From NCBI GenBank assembly GCA_022828145.1, contig JAJEJA010000043.1, positions 1 through 64,000 on the forward strand: a stretch of 64,000 nucleotides of DNA, given 5' to 3'. The notes beneath the pieces were generated by a model. That model saw only the letters and a list, made by a program, of their open reading frames with translations. It did not search any database and was not told the DNA's origin. Position numbers and translations under genes: made by a program. This stretch comes from Candidatus Poribacteria bacterium. Lineage in GTDB: Bacteria > Poribacteria > WGA-4E > WGA-3G. Below, piece after piece: positions 16,593 through 25,092 of the stretch (position 1 is its first letter; each line of letters starts with the position of its first letter).

Positions 16593-17366
16593 TCACTCCA
16601 CTAGTTCCTGTATTTGATGGGGTTTAACTGTTTCATATCCCTTATCAATTAGAGCTTGTGCCCACGCGCGTGTACCCGTTGCGATTTCGGTCATCCCTGC
16701 TGCTTCCATTTGATCAACTATTTTGACGTATTCTGATAAAATGAGTTCGCCATTTGAGTCTACTAATCGGTTCCCCATTGTAAATAAATTGCTGAAAAAA
16801 TTAAAGACTGGACGATCTTCGTCTTTTACACCCTCCTGCAGTATCTGGAATAATTCCGTTGTTAACTGCTGCATCTCACGCTTAATTTCAGGATCGCTAT
16901 AGGCGTTTACTCTACCACCAGCTTTAGCGATTAATGCTGCCATTTGTGATTGGATCTCTTCTACGCGTTTTCTAAGTTCACGTTCCCTTATTTCTTCAGG
17001 TGTGAGGTGTTCATCCTTGTCTAATTCCATTGTATTTACCTCATCTGTTGTCTTCTCTTGAAAATCTGGGTGTTCTAATTCATCACTGTCTATCTTATGC
17101 TTATCATCATGCGTATTAACCGTAGATTTAGTTTCTCCTATAGTAGATTCTGATATAGATGTACTTTTTTGATTTTCGGTTAAATTATCTATGGTATGAG
17201 AACCTGTGATATTCTCATGTAGACCTGTTTTCTCGTTTGTGTGAACATATTGTTGTCGGAAGTTTTTAAGATCATAGTGAATCCACAATAGACATCCCAG
17301 TCCTAAAATTAGAGTGATGCCGATGATTACGAAACCCCATCTGTTGTTATGCAATTGTTTAAACAT
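16593..17366 (-). CDS. Single-pass membrane protein with charged coiled C-terminal domain
   Basis: The 257-residue protein has an N-terminal helix WGFVIIGITLILGLGCLLWI, a Ser/Thr/Asp-rich linker (about residues 35-110), and a helical charged region TPEEIRERELRKRVEEIQSQ likely to be coiled coil. The last 60 residues are DSNGELILSEYVKIVDQM, then TRAWAQALIDKGYETVKP. I start at the ATG at 17366, where GGAG lies six bases upstream; the longer frame has no binding site. Its layout (short N-terminus, helix, polar linker) resembles the gene at 34360-35007. No known family. Confidence 0.75.
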   Translation of the reverse strand: MFKQLHNNRWGFVIIGITLILGLGCLLWIHYDLKNFRQQYVHTNEKTGLHENITGSHTIDNLTENQKSTSISESTIGETKSTVNTHDDKHKIDSDELEHPDFQEKTTDEVNTMELDKDEHLTPEEIRERELRKRVEEIQSQMAALIAKAGGRVNAYSDPEIKREMQQLTTELFQILQEGVKDEDRPVFNFFSNLFTMGNRLVDSNGELILSEYVKIVDQMEAAGMTEIATGTRAWAQALIDKGYETVKPHQIQELVE

Positions 17367-17465
17367 CTTTTTCTCCTTCTGTTGTGATACCATTTCTATT
17401 AATTAGCCTTTCATTACCGGCTGTTTAGAAATGAAACGGGGAACGGCACAAACTAAAAGTTTGTG

Positions 17466-17490
17466 GCAGAATACGCGTTTGGTATTCTGC
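17466..17490. repeat. Hairpin with GCGTTTG loop
   Basis: GCAGAATAC (17466-17474) pairs perfectly with GTATTCTGC (17482-17490) around the loop GCGTTTG. The same loop occurs at 11697-11703 on a different, also perfectly paired, stem. Confidence 0.6.
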
Positions 17491-17617
17491 ATTAATAAAG
17501 CAACATTTTCAATTAGAAATGGTATGAGTATTGATTGTTGTATACATAGAGGGATTTAAAAAGAAAAAGATAGTTTTTTCTAATTGGTGTTCAGAATCAG
17601 ACGTGCAGCATTATCCC

Positions 17618-18073
17618 CTAATACAATCTGCGGAGATATGCTGATAGGAATATTGTAATCAGTGCTAAGAGTATGAGTATGTTCAACCACGGTGTGGGTT
17701 TTTTCTGTGCTTCTGCAAAAACGGGATATGGGAATGTCAAGACGACTGCCAACGTGTAGATAACAAATACAATAAAGAATTTGATGCCTAAAACAAGTAT
17801 GTAGATTGAGTAATCTGCATCTGGCGTCACTGATGCGGTACTGCGGGCAGCTCTAAAGAAGGTAATAACGTTATAGAGACCTGATATGAGGGTTGTCAGT
17901 AGTGCAATCCAGACGATTGCACTAAAACGTCTAAGGGCTGCTGAGGTTATCTTTTTTGGGTCAGGGTTACGATTTGCGATTGGGATAAGTACGACCCGAA
18001 AAAAGAAAAATCCGCCAATCATTAAGACGACGGAACCGACATGTACCCACTGTATCAAAGGTTTGATTAACAT
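17618..18073 (-). CDS. CopD-like four-helix membrane protein
   Basis: The 151-residue protein has four transmembrane helices: WVHVGSVVLMIGGFFFFRVV, FSAIVWIALLTTLISGLYNV, LVLGIKFFIVFVIYTLAVVL and LNILILLALITIFLSAYL. The conserved His in QWVHVG and Arg/Lys at helix ends resemble CopD/HemJ-type putative haem or copper membrane proteins. A specific substrate cannot be given. It is on the same strand as the molybdenum hydroxylase genes, but a hairpin separates them, so it may be an independent transcript. Confidence 0.7.
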   Translation of the reverse strand: MLIKPLIQWVHVGSVVLMIGGFFFFRVVLIPIANRNPDPKKITSAALRRFSAIVWIALLTTLISGLYNVITFFRAARSTASVTPDADYSIYILVLGIKFFIVFVIYTLAVVLTFPYPVFAEAQKKPTPWLNILILLALITIFLSAYLRRLY

Positions 18074-18094
18074 GTTCAGAATATTTTAGAAATT

Positions 18095-18132
18095 GTTATC
18101 GGTTACCAGCAAGAAGTCTGATAACCGATAAC
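18095..18132 (-). terminator. Strong hairpin after the molybdenum hydroxylase genes
   Basis: GTTATCGGTTA (18095-18105) pairs perfectly with TAACCGATAAC (18122-18132), an 11-bp stem. On the minus strand AATTTCTAAAAT follows, so the T tract is imperfect. It sits between the 79-residue gene and the CopD-like gene. Confidence 0.5.
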
Positions 18133-18145
18133 GATTTTAGATTGT

Positions 18146-18385
18146 CTACACTATAGGTTTTCCACCGATAGGGTCGAAACAGGGCCGTGATTGCTTGCAA
18201 GCATTAGGAGACACGAAGTCGTCATCGGGACCAACGACCTGCATAGTGCAATTACACCAATAGTGGGTTCCCGGATTCTCTTTTACGAGGTTTTGTAAGT
18301 TTCCGCCGGGAATGTAAAGTGCTTTTGTGCGTAGGTTCTGACATATCGGACGTTTAAAGATTGGAAGTGTTTTTCCATCTAACAT
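18146..18385 (-). CDS. Small Cys-rich protein next to the molybdenum hydroxylase genes
   Basis: The 79-residue protein has cysteines in the patterns PICQN, YWCNCTM, NACKQ and RPCFDP. I do not recognise the family. The six cysteines could bind a metal or an Fe-S cluster. The ATG at 18385 has AGGAG seven bases upstream, whereas the ATG two codons earlier is only one base from it. It follows the FAD-subunit gene by 12 bases and is thus the last gene of the putative operon, suggesting an accessory role for that enzyme. Confidence 0.65.
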   Translation of the reverse strand: MLDGKTLPIFKRPICQNLRTKALYIPGGNLQNLVKENPGTHYWCNCTMQVVGPDDDFVSPNACKQSRPCFDPIGGKPIV

Positions 18386-18397
18386 ATTCATTCTCCT

Positions 18398-19378
18398 TTA
18401 GCTTATTGCCATCATTGCTGCACGACTGATAAGATTTTGGGTTAAGGTGACCTTATATTCGTTGTCAGTCAAGGGTTGTGCGTTTTTAACAGCTTCTTCA
18501 CCAGCGTTCATACTAAGTGATTCGTTAATGGTCTTGCCTGTCAATACTGTTTCGGCTTCTGGGGAGCGCCACGGTGCTGGTGCGACACCGCCAAGAACGA
18601 CGTTTGCACGTTGACATGTTTTTCCGGTCATCTCAAAAACGGCTGCGACGCTTGATAACGCAAAATCGGGTGCACCTTTCTCCCTTGCTTTCAGATAGAA
18701 GCTTTTTGTATTCGGATTAGGTGTTGGTACTTGCACTTCTACAACGATCTCGTTCGGTTGCAGTATGTTCTCCCGTATCAGGTTTGCTGCTGGTAGCGTG
18801 AAGAATTCCTCAACCTTCACCGTTTTATCGCCTTCTGGACCGACTATCTTGAGCGATGCGTTGAGTGCTATCAATGCGGGTGCTATATCAGAGGGATGGA
18901 CGATGTAGACAGGACCGTCCCCGAAGATGGCGTGGTATTTGTTTAAGCCGTCAACGGCGTAGCACATATCGCCACCTTTCTTGAAACAATTGACGGTTTC
19001 ATCTCTGTAGTACCAACATCTCGGACGTTGACAGAGGTTGCCACCGAGTGTGCCGACATTTCTTATCTGTGGCGTTGCGACTGATGCTGCCGCTTGTGAA
19101 AGCACACTGTAATGTTGCTGAATTGTCGGATGCATTGCAATATCAGAGACAGTGGTTAATGCGCCAATTGTTAATCCATTGGCATCCGCTTTGATGCTAT
19201 CCATACCCGGTAACGTCTTGAGATTAACAAGCGTTTTGGGAGTTTCTATGTATTCCTTAAGTTCAGCGAGCAGGTCAGTTCCACCTGCTATTACCATTAC
19301 CTCTCCCCATCTGCTGTCGCTGAGTAGTGAGGTAACCTGTTTAAGACTTGTCGCGTTGACGTAACTAAATTTATCCAT
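18398..19378 (-). CDS. Molybdenum hydroxylase FAD-binding subunit (PaoB-like)
   Basis: The 326-residue protein has the FAD-binding signatures VIAGGTDLLAELKEY near residue 30 and TIGALTTVSDIAMHP near residue 70, followed by the NVGTLGGNLCQRPRC segment. Cysteines continue: CWYYRDETVNCFKKGGDMC. In the E. coli aldehyde oxidoreductase PaoABC the FAD subunit has a Cys-rich loop at this place that carries an extra [4Fe-4S] cluster; the pattern here fits that type rather than a typical xanthine dehydrogenase. It lies between the molybdopterin subunit gene (12 bases) and the small Cys-rich gene. It passes electrons from the Fe-S subunit via FAD. Confidence 0.92.
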   Translation of the reverse strand: MDKFSYVNATSLKQVTSLLSDSRWGEVMVIAGGTDLLAELKEYIETPKTLVNLKTLPGMDSIKADANGLTIGALTTVSDIAMHPTIQQHYSVLSQAAASVATPQIRNVGTLGGNLCQRPRCWYYRDETVNCFKKGGDMCYAVDGLNKYHAIFGDGPVYIVHPSDIAPALIALNASLKIVGPEGDKTVKVEEFFTLPAANLIRENILQPNEIVVEVQVPTPNPNTKSFYLKAREKGAPDFALSSVAAVFEMTGKTCQRANVVLGGVAPAPWRSPEAETVLTGKTINESLSMNAGEEAVKNAQPLTDNEYKVTLTQNLISRAAMMAIS

Positions 19379-19390
19379 TGCTTACCTCCT

Positions 19391-21505
19391 TTATGCCTTT
19401 TCAGCAAGTGCGTTAAGGACTTTATCTGGTGTTATAGGGAGTTCCCTTATGCGGACACCGATTGCGTTATAGACTGCATTGGCTATTGCGCCGAGCGTGG
19501 GAATACATGGGGGTTCACCTACACCCGTAACTTTTCGATGTGTATCAAAAACGATAGACTTGATTTCAGGTATCTCATAAGTACCGGGGACTTTGTAGTC
19601 CTCAAGGTTAGCGTTGAGCATGCGGCCTGTCATTGGGTCCATGATACGTTCTTCAAGTAACGTTTGTCCGATTCCCATGATCACACCACCGTTTATCTGA
19701 CTTTCAGTTGTCAGTCGGTTGATAGCTAATCCACAATCTTGGACAGCGACGATTTTGAGTATTTTGACATGTCCTGTTTGTGTATCAACCTCAACCTCTG
19801 CGAACTGTGTACCTGCGACGCCCCCTTGTCGGAGTTCTCTGTCCCACTCTCCACCTTCACTAATGGTTTCCTGTCCGAGTAGACCTGTTGCCTGATGCCA
19901 AGTTACCGTTTTAGTTCGGTCAGAAGCGACATAGATGGTCCCTGTTCCGATACGGAGGTCATCTATGGGTGCTTGTAGTAGGGGTGCGACGTGTTCAAAT
20001 AGTTTCTGTTTCGCTTTAGCGGCTGCAGTTTTTATGACGGGTGCGACTGATGCGGTTGTTTGACTTCCGCCACTTCCACCGGAGGGTAATCCGGGGGCAC
20101 TATCACCGATTTTGACGATAATATCTTCCGTTGTGAGTCCAAATTCTTCTGCGACAATGATAGCGATGGCGGTTCTGATACCGGTTCCGATGTCTTGTGT
20201 ACCGGTGATGGCTTCAACGGTACCGTCAGCGTTGATATTCACCCGTGCTTGCGTATTTGCGCCGCCGCCGCCTCCCCATTGACCGCTCCCGACACCCATA
20301 CCCCGTTTCTTGATACCTGTGCCGGAACCGGCGACACTATTGCGTTTGTGCCATCCAATTTCTTGTGCTCCGAGTGTGTATTGTGCTTGTCGCACCTCAC
20401 TTTCATCGTTTAACCGCCGGAATTCAAGCGGGTTCATACCGAGTTGTTCTGCAAGTTCATCCATCAATGAATCCATTGCGAATGCACCTTGTGGGTGTCC
20501 AGGGGCACGCATAGCGCGTTGACTACCAGCATTGACTGCGATGTTAGTGCGTTCTGTTCGGATATTCGGGACGTGGTAGACGTAGGGACCTGTGAAACCT
20601 GCGCCTCCGCCTGTACCTCCCGTACCGTAGCCCCGCATATCGTAAGCGATAAGTCTACCGTCACGTGTTGCGCCTGCTTTTACGTGTTGTGTCATTGAGG
20701 GTCTGTTCCCTGCCACGAGGTGTTCAGCTTTTCGGGTCAACATCAGTTTTACGGGTCTTTCTGTCATGCGTGATAGTTGTGCTGCTGTGAGTCCTTCGAC
20801 ACCAGGGCTAAATTTACTACCGAAACCGCCTCCCATGTGTTCCGTAATTACCCGTACCTGATTCGCTGGTAATTCAAGCCGGCGTGCAAGATCATTTCTG
20901 ACACCGAAAACTGCCTGCGTAGATGCCCAAACAGTAAGGTTTTGTTCATCAGCCCATTCTACGACGTGCCCATGTGTTTCCAAGCAGACATGTGTTTGGA
21001 CAGGTGTGTGATATGTTGCTTCAACGGTGACAGCGGCTTCAGCGAATCCTGCTTCTATGTCTCCTTGTTCTCCTTTACTGGGGTTACTCCGATTTCCTTC
21101 CCAATCACGGATCTGTGGTGCGCCTTCAGCCATTGCATCAGCTTCAGTTGCGACAAAAGGCAGTTCTTCCAATTCAAGATAAATCACTCGTAGTGCATCC
21201 TTGGCGATGTCATCCGTTTCTGCTGCAACCGCTGCGATTTCCTGTCCTTGATAACGGATTTTTCTGCCGACTTCTATTAACGGTATAACAGCTTGGACGC
21301 CGGGCATTTCTTCCGCGTCTGTCAAATCTATTTCTGTGACGGTTGCATGTGGAACTTCAGCCCGAAGGATACGTCCGTATAACATTCCTGGTCGGTTAAT
21401 ATCGTAAGTATACTTTGCTTCTCCAGTAACTTTTTCCTTACCGGACAAACGGACAATGCGCTTACCGATAAGTCGAGACTGGCTTGCTTCTCCCCATGAT
21501 GCCAT
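19391..21505 (-). CDS. Molybdenum hydroxylase large (molybdopterin-binding) subunit
   Basis: The 704-residue protein of the xanthine dehydrogenase/aldehyde oxidase family starts with SRLIGKRIVRLSGKEKVTGE. Cofactor-binding regions include EHMGGGFGSKF, GSQRAMRAPGHPQGAFAMDS, QWGGGGGANTQARVNI, and the active-site region VTGVGEPPCIPTLGAIANA, where Glu in GVGEPP is the expected catalytic base. The substrate, an aldehyde or N-heterocycle, cannot be told. The gene starts 17 bases after the Fe-S subunit and is followed by the FAD subunit, the order T-R-S differing from E. coli paoABC (T-S-R). It probably folds in the cytoplasm and is exported by piggyback on the Tat signal of the small subunit. Confidence 0.94.
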   Translation of the reverse strand: MASWGEASQSRLIGKRIVRLSGKEKVTGEAKYTYDINRPGMLYGRILRAEVPHATVTEIDLTDAEEMPGVQAVIPLIEVGRKIRYQGQEIAAVAAETDDIAKDALRVIYLELEELPFVATEADAMAEGAPQIRDWEGNRSNPSKGEQGDIEAGFAEAAVTVEATYHTPVQTHVCLETHGHVVEWADEQNLTVWASTQAVFGVRNDLARRLELPANQVRVITEHMGGGFGSKFSPGVEGLTAAQLSRMTERPVKLMLTRKAEHLVAGNRPSMTQHVKAGATRDGRLIAYDMRGYGTGGTGGGAGFTGPYVYHVPNIRTERTNIAVNAGSQRAMRAPGHPQGAFAMDSLMDELAEQLGMNPLEFRRLNDESEVRQAQYTLGAQEIGWHKRNSVAGSGTGIKKRGMGVGSGQWGGGGGANTQARVNINADGTVEAITGTQDIGTGIRTAIAIIVAEEFGLTTEDIIVKIGDSAPGLPSGGSGGSQTTASVAPVIKTAAAKAKQKLFEHVAPLLQAPIDDLRIGTGTIYVASDRTKTVTWHQATGLLGQETISEGGEWDRELRQGGVAGTQFAEVEVDTQTGHVKILKIVAVQDCGLAINRLTTESQINGGVIMGIGQTLLEERIMDPMTGRMLNANLEDYKVPGTYEIPEIKSIVFDTHRKVTGVGEPPCIPTLGAIANAVYNAIGVRIRELPITPDKVLNALAEKA

Positions 21506-21522
21506 AATTTTTCTCCTTTCTT

Positions 21523-22161
21523 TTACATTTTCTCTGAGGCAGTTTCGACTGCGTCAAAGATGAACGGGTAAGTTCCGCAACGACAGGTGTTGCCCGATAA
21601 GCCTTCCTTTATTTCTGTGAGGGTTGGCTTTCTGTTTTCGTTCAAGAGTGCGACTGAAGATACGATGAATCCTGGGGTGCAGAATCCACACATCATTGCG
21701 TCGTGTTTGACGAATGCTTCTTGTATAGGGTGGAGGTTATCTCCGTTGGCAATACCTTCCACGGTGGTAATTTGCTTACCTTGTGCATCCATTGCGAGCA
21801 TCATACATGCGTAGACTGCTTTTCCGTCTACTAAGACGGTGCAGCCTCCGCATTCGCCTCTATCACAGATAAGTTTTGCGCCTGTTAAATCAACGTTATT
21901 TCCACCTGTATCTATACCGTCACGCAATACTGTTAAGAGTGTCGTGCGTGCTTCAACTTCAATTTCGTAGACGGTGTCATTAATGTTCAGCTGAATTTCT
22001 GCTTTGGAGATTGCTTGATCGGTTTGTGCTTCAGCGGTTTTCTCGTTACCGACTAATATTGCTGCTGGTACAACGGTTGCTGCAACTGTGCCGGTTCCTA
22101 CGCCTTTTATGAAGCTCCGCCGCGAGATGTTCGTGTCCTGTTTTTTGTCTTTATCCGACAT
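21523..22161 (-). CDS. Molybdenum hydroxylase [2Fe-2S] subunit with Tat signal
   Basis: The 212-residue protein starts with a twin-arginine signal (NISRRSFIKGVGTGTVAATV) and so is exported folded. The plant-type ferredoxin cluster is CDRGECGGCTVLVDGKAVYA, the second cluster CGFCTPG and CRCGTYP. A Tat signal on this subunit is found in periplasmic PaoA/YagT-type enzymes, not in cytoplasmic xanthine dehydrogenases. It is the first gene of the operon (Fe-S, Mo, FAD, small Cys-rich). AGGAGAACAGGT precedes the ATG. Confidence 0.94.
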   Translation of the reverse strand: MSDKDKKQDTNISRRSFIKGVGTGTVAATVVPAAILVGNEKTAEAQTDQAISKAEIQLNINDTVYEIEVEARTTLLTVLRDGIDTGGNNVDLTGAKLICDRGECGGCTVLVDGKAVYACMMLAMDAQGKQITTVEGIANGDNLHPIQEAFVKHDAMMCGFCTPGFIVSSVALLNENRKPTLTEIKEGLSGNTCRCGTYPFIFDAVETASEKM

Positions 22162-22194
22162 ACCTGTTCTCCTTAAAACTTCATACTTAAGTAG

Positions 22195-22223
22195 AATATA
22201 GCAGGATTGCTGTTTTTTAGCAA
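22195..22223 (-). promoter_or_regulatory. Candidate promoter of the molybdenum hydroxylase operon
   Basis: On the minus strand TTGCTA (22218-22223), a 17-nt spacer and TATATT (22195-22200). A perfect TTGACA also lies 13 bases further upstream, but with no well-spaced -10 box. Confidence 0.45.
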
Positions 22224-22327
22224 GTTAAAACTGTCAACGGGTATGTAAATTTCTGTTCCTTGTCTGAACCAGGATTTTCAGGATTTTGAGATTTGACCAG
22301 GATAAGACTCCCTCGATTAGATGAAAC

Positions 22328-22449
22328 GGGTGTGTAAGTATTCTGTCACCTTTTTTCATAAGAGACGGCACACGGAGAGTGCCTACTACTATTAAGAGCT
22401 TATGAAATCCCAAAATTGACGCTTATAGTGACAAAAACTTTACGCACCC
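22328..22449. repeat. Short TIR element, 122 bp
   Basis: The left end GGGTGTGTAAGTATTCTGTC (22328) and right end GACAAAAACTTTACGCACCC (ending 22449) are clear. The interior is a single GAGACGGCACACGGAGAGTG unit with its TACTACTATTAA tail and TTGACGCTTATAGT. This is the smallest complete copy in the window and shows that the inverted ends alone define the family. An isolated GTCTGAACCAGGATTTTCAG block lies just before it at 22262-22281. Confidence 0.8.
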
Positions 22450-22473
22450 CGGCCAACCTGAAAAACAATTAAC

Positions 22474-22502
22474 TTGACATAAGCAGAAGAATAAACTACA
22501 AT
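22474..22502 (+). promoter_or_regulatory. Strong sigma70 promoter of the copper monooxygenase-like gene
   Basis: TTGACA (22474-22479), a 17-nt spacer and TACAAT (22497-22502). It starts 25 bp after the TIR element ends. Expected start of transcription is near 22509, 36 bases before the ATG. Confidence 0.75.
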
Positions 22503-22544
22503 AATTAACACATATAGAGACATTAGGAGGAAAACCCTAGACCC

Positions 22545-23792
22545 ATGAAGAAGTTATTATTTGTATTTATCACGTTCATGCTCATAGCACCCCACATTCA
22601 AGCAGAAGATATTACCTACAGCGAACACATCGCGCCTATCATACAGAAGCAGTGTCAATCTTGTCATCGTCAAGGTGAAGTTGCGCCTTTCTCACTTACG
22701 GACTATAGTGATGCGAAGGCTTGGGCAACTGAGATTACTGAATATACGAAAGCTCGCCTTATGCCGCCTTGGAAACCCGCACACGGATACGGTAACTTTG
22801 AGAATGAACGGAGATTGACAGACAAACAGATACAATTGATAGCGGATTGGGCAGCAGCAGGGGCACCCGCAGGAGACCTATCCAAAACACCGCCTAATCC
22901 AAAGTTCCATCAAGGGTGGGCTCTCGGTGAACCTGACCATATCGTTGAAATGCCTGTTGAATACGAAATTGAACCGGAGGGTGAAGACGAATACAGACAC
23001 TTTATCATACCGACGAACTTTGATACGGACATATACGTTCAAGCCGTTGATGTGCAACCGGGTAACCGAAAAACTGTCCATCACGTCATTCTCTATCTTG
23101 ACACTGAAGGGGAGGCACGAAAATTGGATGCACAAGACCCAAAACCGGGGTACCTCACGCAAGGCACTGGTCCGGGTTTTGATCCCGTAGGGACACTCGG
23201 TGGATGGGCACCCGGATTACAACCTTATGTCTTGCCCGATGGGGTCGGGTATCAACTGCCTAAAGGTGCTGACATTGTTCTACAGGTGCACTACTACCGC
23301 ACAGGACATACGGAGAGAGATCAATCCAGAGTGGGGTTATACTTCTCTAAAACAGCGAAGACCACGAAACTACACATTGACTCAGCCATCAACACTAAAT
23401 TCGTCATCCCTGCTGGTGAGAAAAAGTACGGTGTCAACGCGACAAAACACATCAAAAGAGACAGTTACTTATTAGCTACAATGCCACACATGCATCTACT
23501 TGGACGCGATATGCGAATTATCGCGCATCCTCCTACGGGGAACCCCATTGACCTTATATGGATACAGGATTGGGATTTCAATTGGCAGGATATATATTAT
23601 TACAGTAAACCGATTTTTTTACCTGTGGGAACACGCATCTCACTTTTGGCACATTTTGACAACTCCGCTGACAACCCAGCTAATCCACATAATCCACCGA
23701 TTCCTGTTGGGTGGGGAGACAAAACGACAGATGAAATGTGCATCGGTTTTCTATACTTTGTTGATGCGACGAAGTATCAACCGAAGGAATGA
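22545..23792 (+). CDS. Secreted haem c / copper type II monooxygenase-like protein
   Basis: The 415-residue protein has a signal peptide (LLFVFITFMLIAPHIQA), then a haem c motif CQSCH at residues 37-41 with RLMPPWKP as the distal Met region, then a two-part fold of the ascorbate-dependent copper monooxygenase type (PHM/DBM). Copper ligands are suggested by KTVHHVILY (His-His), VLQVHYY and TMPHMHLLGRDM. The fusion of cytochrome c with this fold is common in Acidobacteria and Planctomycetes, where the substrate is unknown. AGGAGG is 14 bases before the ATG, an unusually long spacing, but stop codons prevent an upstream start. It stands alone behind a good promoter. Confidence 0.9.
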   Translation: MKKLLFVFITFMLIAPHIQAEDITYSEHIAPIIQKQCQSCHRQGEVAPFSLTDYSDAKAWATEITEYTKARLMPPWKPAHGYGNFENERRLTDKQIQLIADWAAAGAPAGDLSKTPPNPKFHQGWALGEPDHIVEMPVEYEIEPEGEDEYRHFIIPTNFDTDIYVQAVDVQPGNRKTVHHVILYLDTEGEARKLDAQDPKPGYLTQGTGPGFDPVGTLGGWAPGLQPYVLPDGVGYQLPKGADIVLQVHYYRTGHTERDQSRVGLYFSKTAKTTKLHIDSAINTKFVIPAGEKKYGVNATKHIKRDSYLLATMPHMHLLGRDMRIIAHPPTGNPIDLIWIQDWDFNWQDIYYYSKPIFLPVGTRISLLAHFDNSADNPANPHNPPIPVGWGDKTTDEMCIGFLYFVDATKYQPKE

Positions 23793-23811
23793 TAGGGTGA
23801 TCAGATAACAC

Positions 23812-24183
23812 TTATTGTCGGCGAATATCTGGAAGTATCACTTCAGGTTTGAATGTGACTCGGTAATGATACGTACTTAGTTCTATACCCTCTAACTGTT
23901 CTGCGAAATATGTGACATTGTCTGAGAGTCCAAGAAAATGTTTCTTATATGTTCCATCGCCTGTTTTGCACAACACTTCAAGTTGTCCCTCGTTATCGTT
24001 GATACTACACCTTCCTTCAATGGTCAATATATATTTATCTGTAATCCCGTTGTAAAAAACGATTCTTCTATTAACTTCAAAGTTATCTGCAGCTTTCGTG
24101 ACGTTTCTATCTGCTACCATCGCATCATCACAACCTATAGTAAATAGTAATAACATTCCTATAGCGAAAAATATATTTTTCAT
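23812..24183 (-). CDS. Phage-type beta-sandwich lipoprotein
   Basis: The 123-residue protein has a lipobox (LLFTIGCDD) and a beta-rich mature domain with FEVNRRIVFYNGITDKYILT, IEGRCSIN, EVLCKTG, KKHFLGLSDNVTYFAEQLE and HYRVTFKPEVILPDI. I recognise this pattern from small lipoproteins encoded by tailed phages of Proteobacteria. No other phage gene is nearby, so it is an isolated acquisition or a domesticated gene. The ATG at 24183 has AAGGAG seven bases upstream; a TTG two codons earlier is less likely. It is convergent with the copper monooxygenase-like gene. Confidence 0.75.
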   Translation of the reverse strand: MKNIFFAIGMLLLFTIGCDDAMVADRNVTKAADNFEVNRRIVFYNGITDKYILTIEGRCSINDNEGQLEVLCKTGDGTYKKHFLGLSDNVTYFAEQLEGIELSTYHYRVTFKPEVILPDIRRQ

Positions 24184-24335
24184 TGTCAAACTCCTTAGTA
24201 CTTGATTTGTTAGTCGTTTCTACTCTTCCACTGCCCGCAGGTGAATTGCCTGTAAAAGTTGAAGCAAACATCTGTTACAACTGGATAGGACTGTATCAGA
24301 TTTTAATGTTAAAGTCAATTTGTTTTTGCGGTGAG

Positions 24336-24962
24336 GGGTGTGTAAAGTTTTTGTCACCTATTTTGTCAGAATCGCGAAGGACACGGAGGACACGGAAGGA
24401 GGTTTTGGTAAGATGAAGTCCTTTGTAAGGTATTTACTGCATGTTGGAAAAAGAAGCACAATCAAGGATGAATGTGCTACGGTAGTGTCAAGATGGAGGG
24501 GGTAGGGAAAAGGGGAAGGTTGGAAGAGTGGAAGAGTGGAAGAGGGTATGGGTGGAAGGTTGGAAGGATGGAGGGTTGTATGGGTTGGGAGGAAGAAGCA
24601 CAATCAAGGATGAATGTGCTACGGAAGTGTCAAGATGGATGGGGTAGGGGGTATGGGAATGAAGGATGAAGGGGTTGGAGGAAGATAGCACAATCAAGGA
24701 TGAATGTGCTACGGAAGTATCAAGATGGAGGGGGTAGGGAAAAGGGTAATGAGGGATGAAGGGGGTTAGAGGAAGAAGCACAATCTAACAGAATGTGCTA
24801 CGGTAGTGTCAAGATGGAGGGGGTAGGGAAAAGGGTAATGAAGGATGAAGGGGTTGGAGGAAGAAGCACAATCTAACAGAATGTGCTACAGGCATGATCG
24901 CGGAAAGCGCGGAGGAGGTGGATATGCTCCTCAATCTTCTGTGCAATAACTTTACACACTCC
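24336..24962. repeat. TIR element, about 630 bp, with minisatellite
   Basis: The left end GGGTGTGTAAAGTTTTTGTC (24336) is perfect; the right end is ATAACTTTACACACTCC at 24962. Inside are the GTCAGAATCGCG block, and then five imperfect units of about 60-120 bp. Each unit has a purine-rich stretch (GGGGTAGGGAAAAGGG, GAATGAAGGATGAAGGGG), GTGTCAAGATGGA and a hairpin repeat with either loop (AAGGAT or TAACA). The open frames here are repeat artefacts. A weakly protein-like stretch (24222-24330, plus strand) just before the element may be a gene remnant. Confidence 0.8.
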
Positions 24963-25078
24963 TTCAGTCCCGTAGGGGTGCTATGTTTATAGATTTTAGT
25001 CCCTACGGGACTGAAGAGAGAGGTGGGGTACACATTTTTCTATAAACATATCGTCCCTACGGGACTGAAGAGAAAACA
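24963..25078. repeat. GTCCCTACGGGAC palindromes, three copies
   Basis: AGTCCCGTAGGG at 24966-24977, AGTCCCTACGGGACTGAAGA at 24998-25017 and GTCCCTACGGGACTGAAGAG at 25052-25071. The last is preceded by TTTCTATAAACATATC, which resembles TTCTATAGACATATTGCTCC before the palindromes at 16480 and 54110. A shared leader on different palindromes suggests one repeat type with varied stems. They lie downstream of the methyltransferase gene. Confidence 0.7.
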
Positions 25079-25092
25079 ATAATGGTAATAGA

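Noticed and set aside
24183-24416. 77-codon plus-strand frame beginning opposite the phage-type lipoprotein start
   Set aside because: It runs into the TIR element, and no start signal is seen. A fragment at most.
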